Notes under the pieces: model-generated
What the model was told of the DNA's origin: nothing
Seen by the model: only the letters and a program-made list of their open reading frames with translations
The model's database searches: none
Part shown: positions 27,544 to 37,619 of the stretch, in pieces
How positions within the stretch are numbered: the first letter of the stretch is position 1
How the letters are laid out: each line of letters starts with the position of its first letter
Made by a program: the position numbers and the translations under genes
Source of the DNA: an uncultured Verrucomicrobiota bacterium
GTDB taxonomy: Bacteria > Verrucomicrobiota > Verrucomicrobiia > Palsa-1439
NCBI GenBank assembly: GCA_903825435.1
Contig: CAIKAP010000141.1
Span: 1-48,316, forward strand
Length of the DNA stretch: 48,316 bases
Direction of reading: 5' to 3'

Positions 27544-30500
27544 TCGATTCCTTTCTCTGTTCCGTCGGGCATAATCAAGAGTAGTTCGCAGATGCGGACG
27601 ATACCGTCAACGTCGGCACGTTCGGCTTTCGGTAGATCGGCGGCGGGAACGAAGACGCGGAGCGCGTCCGTCGTCACCGGCTGAGCGAAGGTGACAACGG
27701 CATCCTTGGCCGTCGCGTCCTTGAGCACACCGGCAGTCTTCCACGCGCCGGCTTCGCGGATTTGAACCTGAAGGTTTTTCTGAAACGGGATGACCTCGCG
27801 ATGGTCGCCGATGATTTTCACGCCCTTGATCGTGACCGGCTTCTTAAGAAACTCGATGGCCCACCAGACATCCAGCGGCTGCGCTTTCGTGCCGCCGCCG
27901 TATTGCTTGGAAATCCACGCGCGGTACGGATCGGGATCGCCGTCGATGACGAGATCCACTCCGTACTCCGGCGCATAGACCGATTGGGCAGTGACTTTGA
28001 CGGCGACGTCCTTGGTGCGGATGGAAACTTCAGCCGAGAACGCGCCCTTCTGCCCGGCGGCGTCCACGGCGCGCACTTTGTAGAGGTAAGTCGTGCCAGG
28101 TTCGACAGTCGTATCGGTGAACGTGGCGTGGTCATATTCTTTCACCTTATACTTGATGTGCGACTCGCCGTAACCGCCGCTCCGTGGCGGGATATCGTCG
28201 CTCTTCACGACGCCGACCAGCGCGCTATTCCGGTGGATCTCGTACTTCATCACGTCCGGCTCGCAGGCGGTGCGGAATAAGAGAGTCACAAAATTATCTC
28301 TGGTGATCGGCGAAACCAAGATGGCGCGCAGGCCTTCGACAGCGACCGGCGGCAGGTTCGCTTGCTCGGCTGCCGGTGTGGTGACAGTGGCAACAGCGCT
28401 GGGCGTGCCGGGATTGTTGGTGCGATCAACAGGGACAACCCGGTAGTAATAGGTCGTCTTCGGCGCGAGGCAACTGCGCAACCAACCGCCGAGGTTCACC
28501 CGCGGACAGTCGCTGAAGTTGCCGGTGGCGGATTGGCCGATGAAGTTCAATTGCGTCGGCGCGCAGTCCGGGGTCGTGTCGCGGTAGATGTTGAAGTGGC
28601 TAACGTTCTTGCCGGCGTGTTTCCAACTCAGATCCACCTGCATGTCGGCGACGGCTTTCGCTTTGAGGCGAGCCACGATCATGAGATCGGTGGCGCACGT
28701 CACGCGGATGGTTTTGACGCCGAACGGCCGGAGCGTGATGGCGAAAGTATTCCCATTGCCGATCTTGGGGCGTTCAACGCGGTCATTCTCCACCAGCGAG
28801 GTTTCAACAACGGACTCCAGCGGCGGCAGCAACGGAAGTGCGACGTTCGCTGTCGCGGCGCGGCCGGTGGTTTCGTTGAACCGCAGGATGAAGCCGCGGC
28901 CGTTCGTTTCTGCCGGCTTGATGACACTGCACGTTACGTTGGGCGCATCAACGCTCAGGAAACTGCCGCTGGCCGGCAACTTGCCGAGGTTTTTTCCGTC
29001 GGCGCGCCATGCGAGCAATGGTTGCAGCACGCTGCGGCCGAACCGATCCGCACCGCCGGCCTTCCAGTCGCCGGCGTGACTGCGCAACGCCCACTCAAAA
29101 CCGACAGGCCCGCGCTGGTCTGCGGCGATGTTTACAGAAAACATATTGTTCAGGAGGTACATATATAGCCTCGCATTCCCCGGATATGTGCGATCGCGTT
29201 TAAAATTTTGGCGCTCTCCTGTCCACACCGGAACTGGCGCGGAAGTTGGTGCGCCATAGCAGACGAGGCTCCCCGCGATCGGGCTTACGGTGACGCCGTA
29301 TTTGTCGTTGGACAGATCGGTGAAACTGCGGATGGCGTAATGGCCGGTGGCACTGCCCTCAAATTGCTGGCGATACGGTTCGATCACAGCTCCGGGCAGT
29401 TCGTGGCGGATCGTAAAATTCGGAATCGCCAGCGGCAGAGCGACAAACACCGCTTCGTGCTGGTTCGGAAATGAACCTTGGAATGGGGCTTTGTCAAGCC
29501 ATATACCGAAGTCCACGCGCGGCAAATCTTTATAGAGGATAACCGTCTGCTTGAGCTCCTTCACGCCGCCCGCCTTGCCCTCCACGGTCAGAACATCGGC
29601 AACCGGGCCGCGGATAACCATCACTGAGTCAGCTTTTTCCATGCGGCTCCAAACCGAGTCGAAACTCAGACCGGTAGTGTGGGTGCGAAACTCGTAGAGA
29701 TATTCATTGAAGCCATGCGGCGCGTTCGTCTCGACCAGTTCGATGCCGATCGTTTTGTCGAACAGGCTCGTCAGTGCGCCCGTGGCGGGGTTGAAGGCGA
29801 GGCGGTAGAAGCGGCTTTCGAGCGATGGTGTTATATCGGACGGAGAGGACGGATTCGACGAATCTTCCAAGACAAAGACTTTGTAGCCGGTGGCCGGGAT
29901 GTTCTCAGCTACGAATATCGCCGAGCCATCCGGTAACTGTTGCACCGGCGTTTTTCTACCGCTTATCGCATCCACGACGTGGTCAGCCGGTATGTCCGAA
30001 CGAACTATGTCAGTGCGCTGGTACGGGAGCGGGTTGAAAACGATGAGGTTGTTCGCGCCAGTTCGAGTGATGACGCCGTCAATTCGTTGGGCCGCGTTCG
30101 TGAACACCTCTTGCTGATAATCGCGGGCTTCAGCGACCATCTCGCGGTTTTCTTCAAGTTCCGTCTCGTACCAGCACATGTTGCCGTTTGGGTGGTCCTT
30201 GGCGTTGGTATGCTCAAAGTACTGGAGCAAGCGGTGATAGGATTGGAAGAGATTGATCCACTGGCTGCCACCGCCGGTGAGGGCTTGCGCCACGCTGGCC
30301 AGCGTTTCCGTGGCCGGCAATTCCTCGCTGAGCCGACGCGCCTTGCCGGTAGTGCGGGCGGTGGCATAGTCCTGATCCGACCACTGGTTGTTGGAATCAC
30401 CGGAAAAGGTTTTGATTTTGGCCTTGTCGGCTTGGGCGGCGACGGCATTGAAGAACATGTCCATCGTACCGCAGACCATCCGCGGATACGCCCACTTGGC

Positions 30501-31571
30501 GTTCCAATCGTGGATCTGATTTGCCAAGTCCCGCGTTGCCGGCTGGAAGTCCTGGCCGTTCTGATACAGCAGAACATCATATGGCCATTTGACGCTGGCT
30601 TGGTATTGGATGTATTTCAGGATAGGTTCGACGCCGATATTGCTGGATCCGCAATAAGGTATGGCACGCTCAAGTAAACGTCCTTTCGTGTCCGGGGCTT
30701 GCCAGTAAAACACCGGTTCCGACTCAGCAGGCTGCTCGCAACGACCGCAACTGTTGTAGCCGTGGAAGAAATACGGCAAGTCCGCCTCCGCGCCGTAGGT
30801 GGCCAGTGGCCAGGTCAGGCCGATTACGTCATCATTCTGCATGGTCTTGTTGGGCGGAACGCCGAGTAAATCCACGGCATAGCGTCCGCTCATATAGAAC
30901 AGGCGCGCCATCAGTTCGTGACTCAGTTCTTCGGTGTTGGCGGTGTTGTGAAGCCCTCCAAGCTCGATGCGACCCTCGCGCAGGCGTTGCGCTAGTTCAC
31001 GGGCGGCGTCCTTGCCGTGGAAACTGATGAAACTGGTGATCGGCTCGCTCGTCTCGATATTGAACCGGTACTGGTCGTCGTCAGGCCAATCGTCGGTCTC
31101 GCGGCAGAACCGCAATGGCAACCGGATGTTCTCGTGTCGAATGGAGGTGCGCAACCGGTGCGGGTAATCGCCGAAGCCGAGATCCTGATGCGAATACGAG
31201 ACGCAGTAAATCTTCCACTTCTTGGCCGGCTGCCAATCGAGTTTCTTCGCCGCGAGCGGCTGACCGTCTTTGGTCAATAGTTCGATGCTCACCGGTGTCG
31301 GCGCAGCGATGTCGGGAATCCGAATGGCAACGGCGGATTTGCCCTTGGCGAGCGTGCCGAGATCCTGCGTCTCCGTCGGTTGCGTCCCGACTGTGATCCG
31401 GGCAACTACGACGACCGATGCTCCGGGGTTCACAAGATGCAGCCGTGCCAGTTGCTTCAGCGGCTGGCCTTCGGCGGGCTTTGGAAACAGCGGCGTCGAT
31501 TCAACCTGTTGGATTTCAACAGCAAAGCATGTGGAGGCGGCAATCGCGACGATGCAGGCGGCAATAATCAT
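27540..31571 (-). CDS. Large secreted GH38-like glycoside hydrolase with C-terminal Fn3-like and discoidin-like modules
   Basis: KIYCVSYSHQDLGFGDYPHRLR; NKTMQNDDVIGLTWPLATYG; C-terminal HFNIYRDTTPDCAP...TTYYYRVVPVDRTN Fn3-like repeats. Confidence 0.75.
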   Translation of the reverse strand: MIIAACIVAIAASTCFAVEIQQVESTPLFPKPAEGQPLKQLARLHLVNPGASVVVVARITVGTQPTETQDLGTLAKGKSAVAIRIPDIAAPTPVSIELLTKDGQPLAAKKLDWQPAKKWKIYCVSYSHQDLGFGDYPHRLRTSIRHENIRLPLRFCRETDDWPDDDQYRFNIETSEPITSFISFHGKDAARELAQRLREGRIELGGLHNTANTEELSHELMARLFYMSGRYAVDLLGVPPNKTMQNDDVIGLTWPLATYGAEADLPYFFHGYNSCGRCEQPAESEPVFYWQAPDTKGRLLERAIPYCGSSNIGVEPILKYIQYQASVKWPYDVLLYQNGQDFQPATRDLANQIHDWNAKWAYPRMVCGTMDMFFNAVAAQADKAKIKTFSGDSNNQWSDQDYATARTTGKARRLSEELPATETLASVAQALTGGGSQWINLFQSYHRLLQYFEHTNAKDHPNGNMCWYETELEENREMVAEARDYQQEVFTNAAQRIDGVITRTGANNLIVFNPLPYQRTDIVRSDIPADHVVDAISGRKTPVQQLPDGSAIFVAENIPATGYKVFVLEDSSNPSSPSDITPSLESRFYRLAFNPATGALTSLFDKTIGIELVETNAPHGFNEYLYEFRTHTTGLSFDSVWSRMEKADSVMVIRGPVADVLTVEGKAGGVKELKQTVILYKDLPRVDFGIWLDKAPFQGSFPNQHEAVFVALPLAIPNFTIRHELPGAVIEPYRQQFEGSATGHYAIRSFTDLSNDKYGVTVSPIAGSLVCYGAPTSAPVPVWTGERQNFKRDRTYPGNARLYMYLLNNMFSVNIAADQRGPVGFEWALRSHAGDWKAGGADRFGRSVLQPLLAWRADGKNLGKLPASGSFLSVDAPNVTCSVIKPAETNGRGFILRFNETTGRAATANVALPLLPPLESVVETSLVENDRVERPKIGNGNTFAITLRPFGVKTIRVTCATDLMIVARLKAKAVADMQVDLSWKHAGKNVSHFNIYRDTTPDCAPTQLNFIGQSATGNFSDCPRVNLGGWLRSCLAPKTTYYYRVVPVDRTNNPGTPSAVATVTTPAAEQANLPPVAVEGLRAILVSPITRDNFVTLLFRTACEPDVMKYEIHRNSALVGVVKSDDIPPRSGGYGESHIKYKVKEYDHATFTDTTVEPGTTYLYKVRAVDAAGQKGAFSAEVSIRTKDVAVKVTAQSVYAPEYGVDLVIDGDPDPYRAWISKQYGGGTKAQPLDVWWAIEFLKKPVTIKGVKIIGDHREVIPFQKNLQVQIREAGAWKTAGVLKDATAKDAVVTFAQPVTTDALRVFVPAADLPKAERADVDGIVRICELLLIMPDGTEKGIE

Positions 31572-31590
31572 TCTTTTGAGGTTTATAAGT

Positions 31591-32607
31591 TTATTCCTTT
31601 TCGTTAGCGGCGTTAATGAGAGCTTCTACATTGGCCGGCGGGACATTTGGGAGAATAGCCTCATGGCTCGGACTGACAATCAAGTTGGGACCGAGAATTC
31701 GTTTGACCCTGCGAACGTCGGCGCGGATTTGTGCCGGGGTGCCGCTGGTCAGCAATGCTTGGGCGTCAATACCTCCCATGAAGGCAATACGTCCCTTGAA
31801 ATCGTGCGCCAATGTCTCGGCATCCATGTTCGCCGCCAGCGCCTGCAACGGATGCAGACATTGCACGCCGGCCGCGATCAGGCGTTCGATGACAGGATGA
31901 ATCGAGCCGCACGAATGCAGCACCACCTGATAGCCGTGCACCCGTCCTTGGTGGGTGAATCGGACAAACCAGGGAAGAATAAATTCATCAAACTGTTGTG
32001 GCCCGCAGATCAGGCTCAATTGTGTGCCGAAGTCGTTGCCGAAGAAAAAACCGTCCACTCGCTCGCCGGCCGCCGCGAAAAAGCGTTCGTTGGCTTCGTA
32101 GTAAAACCGGCACACTTTGTCCGTGACAGCCTGCACCACTTGCGGGTGCGTGTACATTTTGACAAAGTATTCTTCCATGCCGAAGAGGTCGGCAACATTG
32201 TGGTAAAAGCACGTCCAGAACCCACTGAGCCGGTACACGTCGCCGGCGTTGTCCAGTGCGCGCAAGCAGGAATCGAAATGGAGATAATCCGGATTCGGCC
32301 ACGGATAAGCGTTCACTTCCTCGACGGTTTCACAGTTGGCCAACGGCGGCGCGGCATGGGCTTCGCGATCCAAGCCGGCATCGAATAGTATTCGGCCTGC
32401 GGGGTCTCGGTAGGCGTCGTCATAGAACTGGGGACAAATCCACCGGCAGTCGTCACCGGCCTTGACGCGCAATTCCTCCTCAGTATGAGTGCCAAAATGT
32501 TTGTGCAGCAGCGGCCAGGTTTTGGTATCGGGATTTCCGAGCCAAAAACCGCAACGCTCTACCGGCTCACCGGCAATCAGCCGATTGATCAAATCTCGTC
32601 GGTTCAT
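31591..32607 (-). CDS. Uroporphyrinogen decarboxylase-family protein (UroD/MtaA-like) 1
   Basis: MNRRDLINRLIAGEPVERCGFWLGNPDTKTWPLLHKHFG...VVLHSCGSIHPVIERLIAAGVQCLHPLQ...IAFMGGIDAQ. Confidence 0.85.
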   Translation of the reverse strand: MNRRDLINRLIAGEPVERCGFWLGNPDTKTWPLLHKHFGTHTEEELRVKAGDDCRWICPQFYDDAYRDPAGRILFDAGLDREAHAAPPLANCETVEEVNAYPWPNPDYLHFDSCLRALDNAGDVYRLSGFWTCFYHNVADLFGMEEYFVKMYTHPQVVQAVTDKVCRFYYEANERFFAAAGERVDGFFFGNDFGTQLSLICGPQQFDEFILPWFVRFTHQGRVHGYQVVLHSCGSIHPVIERLIAAGVQCLHPLQALAANMDAETLAHDFKGRIAFMGGIDAQALLTSGTPAQIRADVRRVKRILGPNLIVSPSHEAILPNVPPANVEALINAANEKE

Positions 32608-33785
32608 CTCGATACTCCTTGGTTGGCATACAAACATTGTTTTGCTTCGACGGCGAACGCCTCGATTAACTTCAAATCGGCATCGAAGAAGTGATCTGAG
32701 GGACTCAGGATGAATCCGCCACCGGCTCCCGCCTCCTCGAAACAGCGGCGCACTTCGGCGCGGGTTTGCTCCGGCGTGCAGCCGGTAAAGAAATGAAGCT
32801 GGTCGAACCCGCCGATCATGCAGACCTTGTCGCCGATTCGCCGTTTCGCCTCGGCCAAATTCGCATCGCCGCCCATACCGGCAGGCGTGAACGTTTCCAT
32901 GGCATCCGGCTTCATCGCGGCCAGTCGTTCCAAAACCGGCATCATCCCGCCGCACGTATGATACACGATCCGCTGCCCGGCGTCGTGCGCGGCAGCAATG
33001 ACCGGTGCGTCGTACGGCGCGACGAACTCATCAAAGATACCGGGCGAAATGACCGTAGACGACGCATCGCCGCCGCCAAACTCGATTACATCGTAACGCG
33101 CACCGACCAGTGAGCGGGTGTAGATGAGTTTACGGCGTTGCAGAATCTTCAACAACTCATGCACCCAGGCCGGGTCGTCGTAGGTTTCCATGATGAGTTT
33201 CTCGATGCCGACGAGACAAGCTGTGTCCTGCCAGCAGCCCGGTTGCCCGAACACATCAAAACAACAAATATGACTGCGCACGATGCCGCGTTCGCCGAAC
33301 GCCTCGACTTCGCGGTTGACCGCCGCCACATCGCATTTCGGCGCCGGCATGAATTCGCCCAGCAAATCAATGTCGCGTTTCTCCTTGATGAGATGTTCCG
33401 TAACCCATGCGGTGTGTTCGTTCGACTGGAGAATCAGCGAGAGCTCACCCTTCGGCGTAATAAACCGGTAACGTTGCATCCGGTATTCCTGACCGGGAAT
33501 CTCTTCCACTGCAATGCGCCACTGGTCCGTGATAACTCGGCGCGCTTCAAGAAAGCCCAGCGTGTCCTGGATCGGATCCTGGCGTTCGCCCTGCGACTCG
33601 TCAGGCCGGTGCGCTACGACCCAGTGAATTGCGTCCAAGTCAAAGTGGTCGAAGAACCCCCGGCTGTCCGTGCCGTTTAGGTACTTCTTCAAGAACGAAT
33701 CCATCAAGTGATGCGTGGTGACCGGTAAGCGGTCTGGTTTCCTTCTTTCGAGTGCACAAATCAAACGCTGTTTTGAGGTCAACAC
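32604..33785 (-). CDS. Uroporphyrinogen decarboxylase-family protein 2
   Basis: RIVYHTCGGMMPVLERLAAMKPDAMETFTPAGMGGDANLAEAKRRIGDKVCMIGGFDQ. Confidence 0.85.
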   Translation of the reverse strand: MLTSKQRLICALERRKPDRLPVTTHHLMDSFLKKYLNGTDSRGFFDHFDLDAIHWVVAHRPDESQGERQDPIQDTLGFLEARRVITDQWRIAVEEIPGQEYRMQRYRFITPKGELSLILQSNEHTAWVTEHLIKEKRDIDLLGEFMPAPKCDVAAVNREVEAFGERGIVRSHICCFDVFGQPGCWQDTACLVGIEKLIMETYDDPAWVHELLKILQRRKLIYTRSLVGARYDVIEFGGGDASSTVISPGIFDEFVAPYDAPVIAAAHDAGQRIVYHTCGGMMPVLERLAAMKPDAMETFTPAGMGGDANLAEAKRRIGDKVCMIGGFDQLHFFTGCTPEQTRAEVRRCFEEAGAGGGFILSPSDHFFDADLKLIEAFAVEAKQCLYANQGVSR

Positions 33786-33794
33786 GCCGGCCTC

Positions 33795-34811
33795 CTATTC
33801 CACGACGGCGTGTGCCAAGGCTTCGATGTTTTGCGGCGGGACGTTGGGCAGGATTGTTTCATGGCTGGGACTGACGATCAGATTGGGACCGAGGATGTTT
33901 TTCACCCGTTTAACTTCGGCGCGGACCTGAGCCGGCGTGCCGTTGGTGAGGAGTTCCTGCATGTCGATGCCCCCCATGAAGGCGACACGGCCTTTGAAGT
34001 CTCGGGCCAGGGTCACGGCATCCATGTCGCGCGCTAGTGCCTGCAGCGGATGCAGGCAGTCCACGCCGGATGTGATGAGTTGATCGATGACGGGATGAAT
34101 GGAGCCGCAGGAATGCAGCACGACCTGATAGCCGTGCCGGTGGCCTTGCTCGGTGAAACGCACAAACCACGGCAGAATGAATTCGTTGAACTGGTCGGGG
34201 CCGCAGATGAGGCTCTGCTGCGTACCGAAGTCGTTGCCGAAGAAAAAGCCGTCCACCATGTCACCGGCAGCGGTGAAGAAACGCTCGTTGGCTTCATAGT
34301 AAAAGTTGCCGACTCTGTCGGTGATAGCGCGCACGACGTCCGGGTTTGTGTACATCTTGACGAGGTACTCTTCCATGCCGAACAGGTCGCAGATGTTGTG
34401 GAAGAAACAGGTCCAGAATCCGCTGAGTCGGTAATATTCGCCAGCAGCCCGCAGGTCGCGCAGGCATGGCTCGAAGTTGAGGTAATCGGGATCCGGCCAC
34501 GGGTAGTCCTCTAGTTGTTCGACTGTCTCACAATGCGCCAGTGGTCCGACACTGCCAAACTTTTCCCGATCGAGACCGGAGTCGAACATCGGCAGCCCAG
34601 AGGGATGTTTGTACACTTCGGTCTTGTAGGACTGCGGTCCGATCCACCGAACATCGTCGTTCAACTTCCGCCGCCATTCCTCTTCGGTCTGCGTTTTGAA
34701 GTAGGCGTGCAAAATCGGCCAAGTGGTGACGTTCGGTTTACCCAGCCACAACCCACACCGTTCGACCTTCTCGCCGGCGATGAGGCGCTTAATCAACTCG
34801 CGTCGGCTCAT
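33795..34811 (-). CDS. Uroporphyrinogen decarboxylase-family protein 3, paralogue of 31591-32607
   Basis: MSRRELIKRLIAGEKVERCGLWLGKPNVTTWPILHAYFKT; extensive identity to protein 1. Confidence 0.85.
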   Translation of the reverse strand: MSRRELIKRLIAGEKVERCGLWLGKPNVTTWPILHAYFKTQTEEEWRRKLNDDVRWIGPQSYKTEVYKHPSGLPMFDSGLDREKFGSVGPLAHCETVEQLEDYPWPDPDYLNFEPCLRDLRAAGEYYRLSGFWTCFFHNICDLFGMEEYLVKMYTNPDVVRAITDRVGNFYYEANERFFTAAGDMVDGFFFGNDFGTQQSLICGPDQFNEFILPWFVRFTEQGHRHGYQVVLHSCGSIHPVIDQLITSGVDCLHPLQALARDMDAVTLARDFKGRVAFMGGIDMQELLTNGTPAQVRAEVKRVKNILGPNLIVSPSHETILPNVPPQNIEALAHAVVE

Positions 34812-34829
34812 AGTGCAAATACCTCCGCA

Positions 34830-36488
34830 CTATCCATCATGGCGCTGCCACGACTTCTCTATTTCCTCAAGCGACTTGCCTTTGGTTTCCGGGATCACAA
34901 AGAGTACGAAAAGGAAGGTCGCTAGCGAGCATGCACCATATAAGAAGAACGCGGCGGCCGGGCTAAGACGCATCAGTGCGGGCGAGGTTTGCACGACAAT
35001 GAAACAGGCCAGCCAGATTGAAAAGGTCGCCACCGACATGGCCCGGCCGCGCATCTTGGCGGGGAAGATTTCAGAGCACAGCACCCAAGGAATCGGCCCC
35101 ATCGCCATGGCAAACGCGAGGATATAGACGATGACCAGGCCCAGCAACGAACCAACCGTCACCGAACTCGTGTAGAACAAGAATCCAACGCCGACCAATC
35201 CGACGACCTGGATTAGGTTACCCGCCAAAAGTAGCGGCTTGCGCCCAAGTTTATCTATAAACAGGATGGCTATGAAGGTAGCAAGGACGTTAACCAACCC
35301 AAGCCAAACCGAGCAGGTGAAGGCGGTCTTGCCGGCGGATGAACTGATTTCAGCCATACTCTTCCCGAGTTCACTGTCGGTGACGAGGCGGCGGGCGCGG
35401 GCGGCGCCAGCCCGAAGGACTTCCAGCGAAGTGGCGGATTTTGCTTCCTGAAGTGCGATGGTGACGGCCCGAACCTGGGTGACGTCAAGTTTGCCCTGTA
35501 GTGCTGGCGATTGAATGGATTGGATGGCGGCATCGAGTTTCTCCCGCCCTTTTGCCATGTCGACTGCCTTTTCAGCCTTTTCGGCGCTGTGGTTGAAGGC
35601 ATCAATTGGCTTCGATCCGCGCATGAAAATATCGGTCGAGTAATACATAATGACATTGATGCCGCTAAACTGGGATGCAAACATGATGAAGACGGCGATC
35701 ACCAGCGGTAGGCGGTAGTTCTTCGAGAACAGCTCAGAAAACGAACCCTTCTCCTGCTTGAGTACCTCGTTGACGGCGGCCACTTCCTCGTCGGCATACG
35801 CAGGGCCGCCGATGCGGTTAAGCGTCTGGCGGGCTTCCATTTCGCGCCCTGCTTGGATCAACCAACGGGGGCTTTCAGGAATGGGAAACAACAGGGCGAG
35901 GAAGACTAGGGCGGGCAATGCCTCCAACGCAAGCATCCACCGCCAACCCGTTGCCGCACCCCACTCTGCCGTACCTAGGGACTGTATAAAACTGTTGCTG
36001 AACAATGCGATAAATATTCCCACAACGATGCCGAGCTGGAAGAGCGTGCCCAGCCGTCCGCGCCATTGCGGCGGTGCAATTTCCGCGATGTACACCGGAC
36101 AAATCATCGAGGACACGCCGATAGCTATGCCATTGACAATTCGGGCAACCATGAAGGAAGTGAAGCTCCAAGACATGGCGCACAGCACGCCGGAAGCCGC
36201 GTACAAAACGGCGCAAAAAAACAGCACTTTGCGACGGCCAAATCGATCGCTAAAGAACCCGGCCGACATTGCGCCTACAATGCAACCGATAATCGCCGAA
36301 GAAGTCGCCAAGCCGATCAGGAAGGCATTTTCCTCGATGTCGAGGTGAAAATTCTTCTGGAGCAGCGAGTTTGCTCCGTTGATTACAGCTGTGTCGTAGC
36401 CAAACAGAAATCCGCCGATACCGGTGACCGCCGCGCAGAACGCGACAAACCAAATGTTAATGCGATTAGGGCGCTCGTTACTCATCAT
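34830..36488 (-). CDS. MFS sugar porter-family transporter with a large inserted extracytoplasmic loop
   Basis: GGFLFGYDTAVINGA, DRFGRRKVLF, FPIPESPRWLIQAGRE, SQFSGINVIMYYSTDIF, DKLGRKPLLLAG, VIPETKGKSLEEIE. Confidence 0.93.
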   Translation of the reverse strand: MMSNERPNRINIWFVAFCAAVTGIGGFLFGYDTAVINGANSLLQKNFHLDIEENAFLIGLATSSAIIGCIVGAMSAGFFSDRFGRRKVLFFCAVLYAASGVLCAMSWSFTSFMVARIVNGIAIGVSSMICPVYIAEIAPPQWRGRLGTLFQLGIVVGIFIALFSNSFIQSLGTAEWGAATGWRWMLALEALPALVFLALLFPIPESPRWLIQAGREMEARQTLNRIGGPAYADEEVAAVNEVLKQEKGSFSELFSKNYRLPLVIAVFIMFASQFSGINVIMYYSTDIFMRGSKPIDAFNHSAEKAEKAVDMAKGREKLDAAIQSIQSPALQGKLDVTQVRAVTIALQEAKSATSLEVLRAGAARARRLVTDSELGKSMAEISSSAGKTAFTCSVWLGLVNVLATFIAILFIDKLGRKPLLLAGNLIQVVGLVGVGFLFYTSSVTVGSLLGLVIVYILAFAMAMGPIPWVLCSEIFPAKMRGRAMSVATFSIWLACFIVVQTSPALMRLSPAAAFFLYGACSLATFLFVLFVIPETKGKSLEEIEKSWQRHDG

Positions 36489-36538
36489 GGTTCTCCTTTT
36501 AAGAATGTGTTCGTGTGCTACACTGATTTGTTACTTAT

Positions 36539-36564
36539 GTAGTGTACCGTTTGACAAACACTAC
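36539..36564. promoter_or_regulatory. Candidate operator/promoter element between MFS gene and cysE
   Basis: Inverted repeat GTAGTGT-N12-ACACTAC with TTGACA between the arms. Confidence 0.3.
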
Positions 36565-36670
36565 CATCAACTGAAAACTCTCCAAAAGAGCAAGACATAA
36601 GGCGACGGCAGTGTGCAACACTCGATTTGGCCTTGCACGGGCGGTGTTCGCGGCTAGAGTGTCAATTGTT

Positions 36671-37600
36671 ATGGCAAAGAAACTGGCGAAAATTGTGGAA
36701 AATCTGGTGGCGTCGTTCCGTGAACACGGCGGCATCAACCGCCTAGACGGCTCGAACCTGCCGTCGCGCGACGCGGCGGTCGGGATCACGAAGGATTTAT
36801 TACGGCTGGTCTTTCCCGGTTTCTACGACGCCGAGCCGGTGCACTCCGCGCAGATCAGTCAGTATACGGCGGCGTTGGCGGCGTCCATCGCGCGGCGGTT
36901 GGAAACGGAAATTCATAAGAGCCTGGAGTACCTCCCGTGCCCGCATTGCGACCGCAACGACCTCGCCGGCACGGCGGCGCGGGTGACGCAGGAATTTCTG
37001 GCGGAGCTGCCGTCGGTGCGAGCGGTGTTACAGACCGACGTAGTGGCTGCCTACGAGGGCGACCCGGCGGCGATCAGCACCGAGGAAGTCATTGTGGCGT
37101 ATCCCGGTATTGAGGCGATTGCGGTGCAGCGGATGGCGCACCGTCTTTACCAGCGGCAGATCGCGCTGATCCCGCGGGTCATGACCGAGTGGGCGCACAA
37201 CAAGACTGGTATCGACATTCATCCCGGGGCCGAGATCGGCCCGAGCTTCTTCATTGACCACGGTACCGGCGTCGTTGTCGGCGAAACGAGTGTGATCGGG
37301 CGCAACGTGAAGATTTATCAGGGTGTCACACTCGGCGCAAAAAGTTTTCCGAAGGACGCGCAGGGCCGTTGCGTCAAGGGGATCAAACGCCATCCGAACA
37401 TCGAGGACGGCGTCACCATCTACGCCGGAGCGACGATTCTCGGCGACATCACCATCGGACGTGATTCGATTATCGGCGGCAACGTCTGGCTGATTGAGGC
37501 AGTCCCGCCGAACACGGTGGTGTACCAAGAGGGCGGCCAAACGAAGATGAAGACGACGGCGAGAGAGCGCGAGAAGATGGTCGGCCACGCGCAGAAATAA
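36671..37600 (+). CDS. cysE: Serine O-acetyltransferase (EpsC/CysE type)
   Basis: Hexapeptide repeats DIHPGAEIGPSFFIDHGTGVVVGETSVIGRNVKIYQGVTLGAKSF...KRHPNIEDGVTIYAGATILG; start chosen at MAKKLAKIVENL. Confidence 0.9.
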   Translation: MAKKLAKIVENLVASFREHGGINRLDGSNLPSRDAAVGITKDLLRLVFPGFYDAEPVHSAQISQYTAALAASIARRLETEIHKSLEYLPCPHCDRNDLAGTAARVTQEFLAELPSVRAVLQTDVVAAYEGDPAAISTEEVIVAYPGIEAIAVQRMAHRLYQRQIALIPRVMTEWAHNKTGIDIHPGAEIGPSFFIDHGTGVVVGETSVIGRNVKIYQGVTLGAKSFPKDAQGRCVKGIKRHPNIEDGVTIYAGATILGDITIGRDSIIGGNVWLIEAVPPNTVVYQEGGQTKMKTTAREREKMVGHAQK

Positions 37601-37619
37601 CAACCATTCTCTTTCAACT

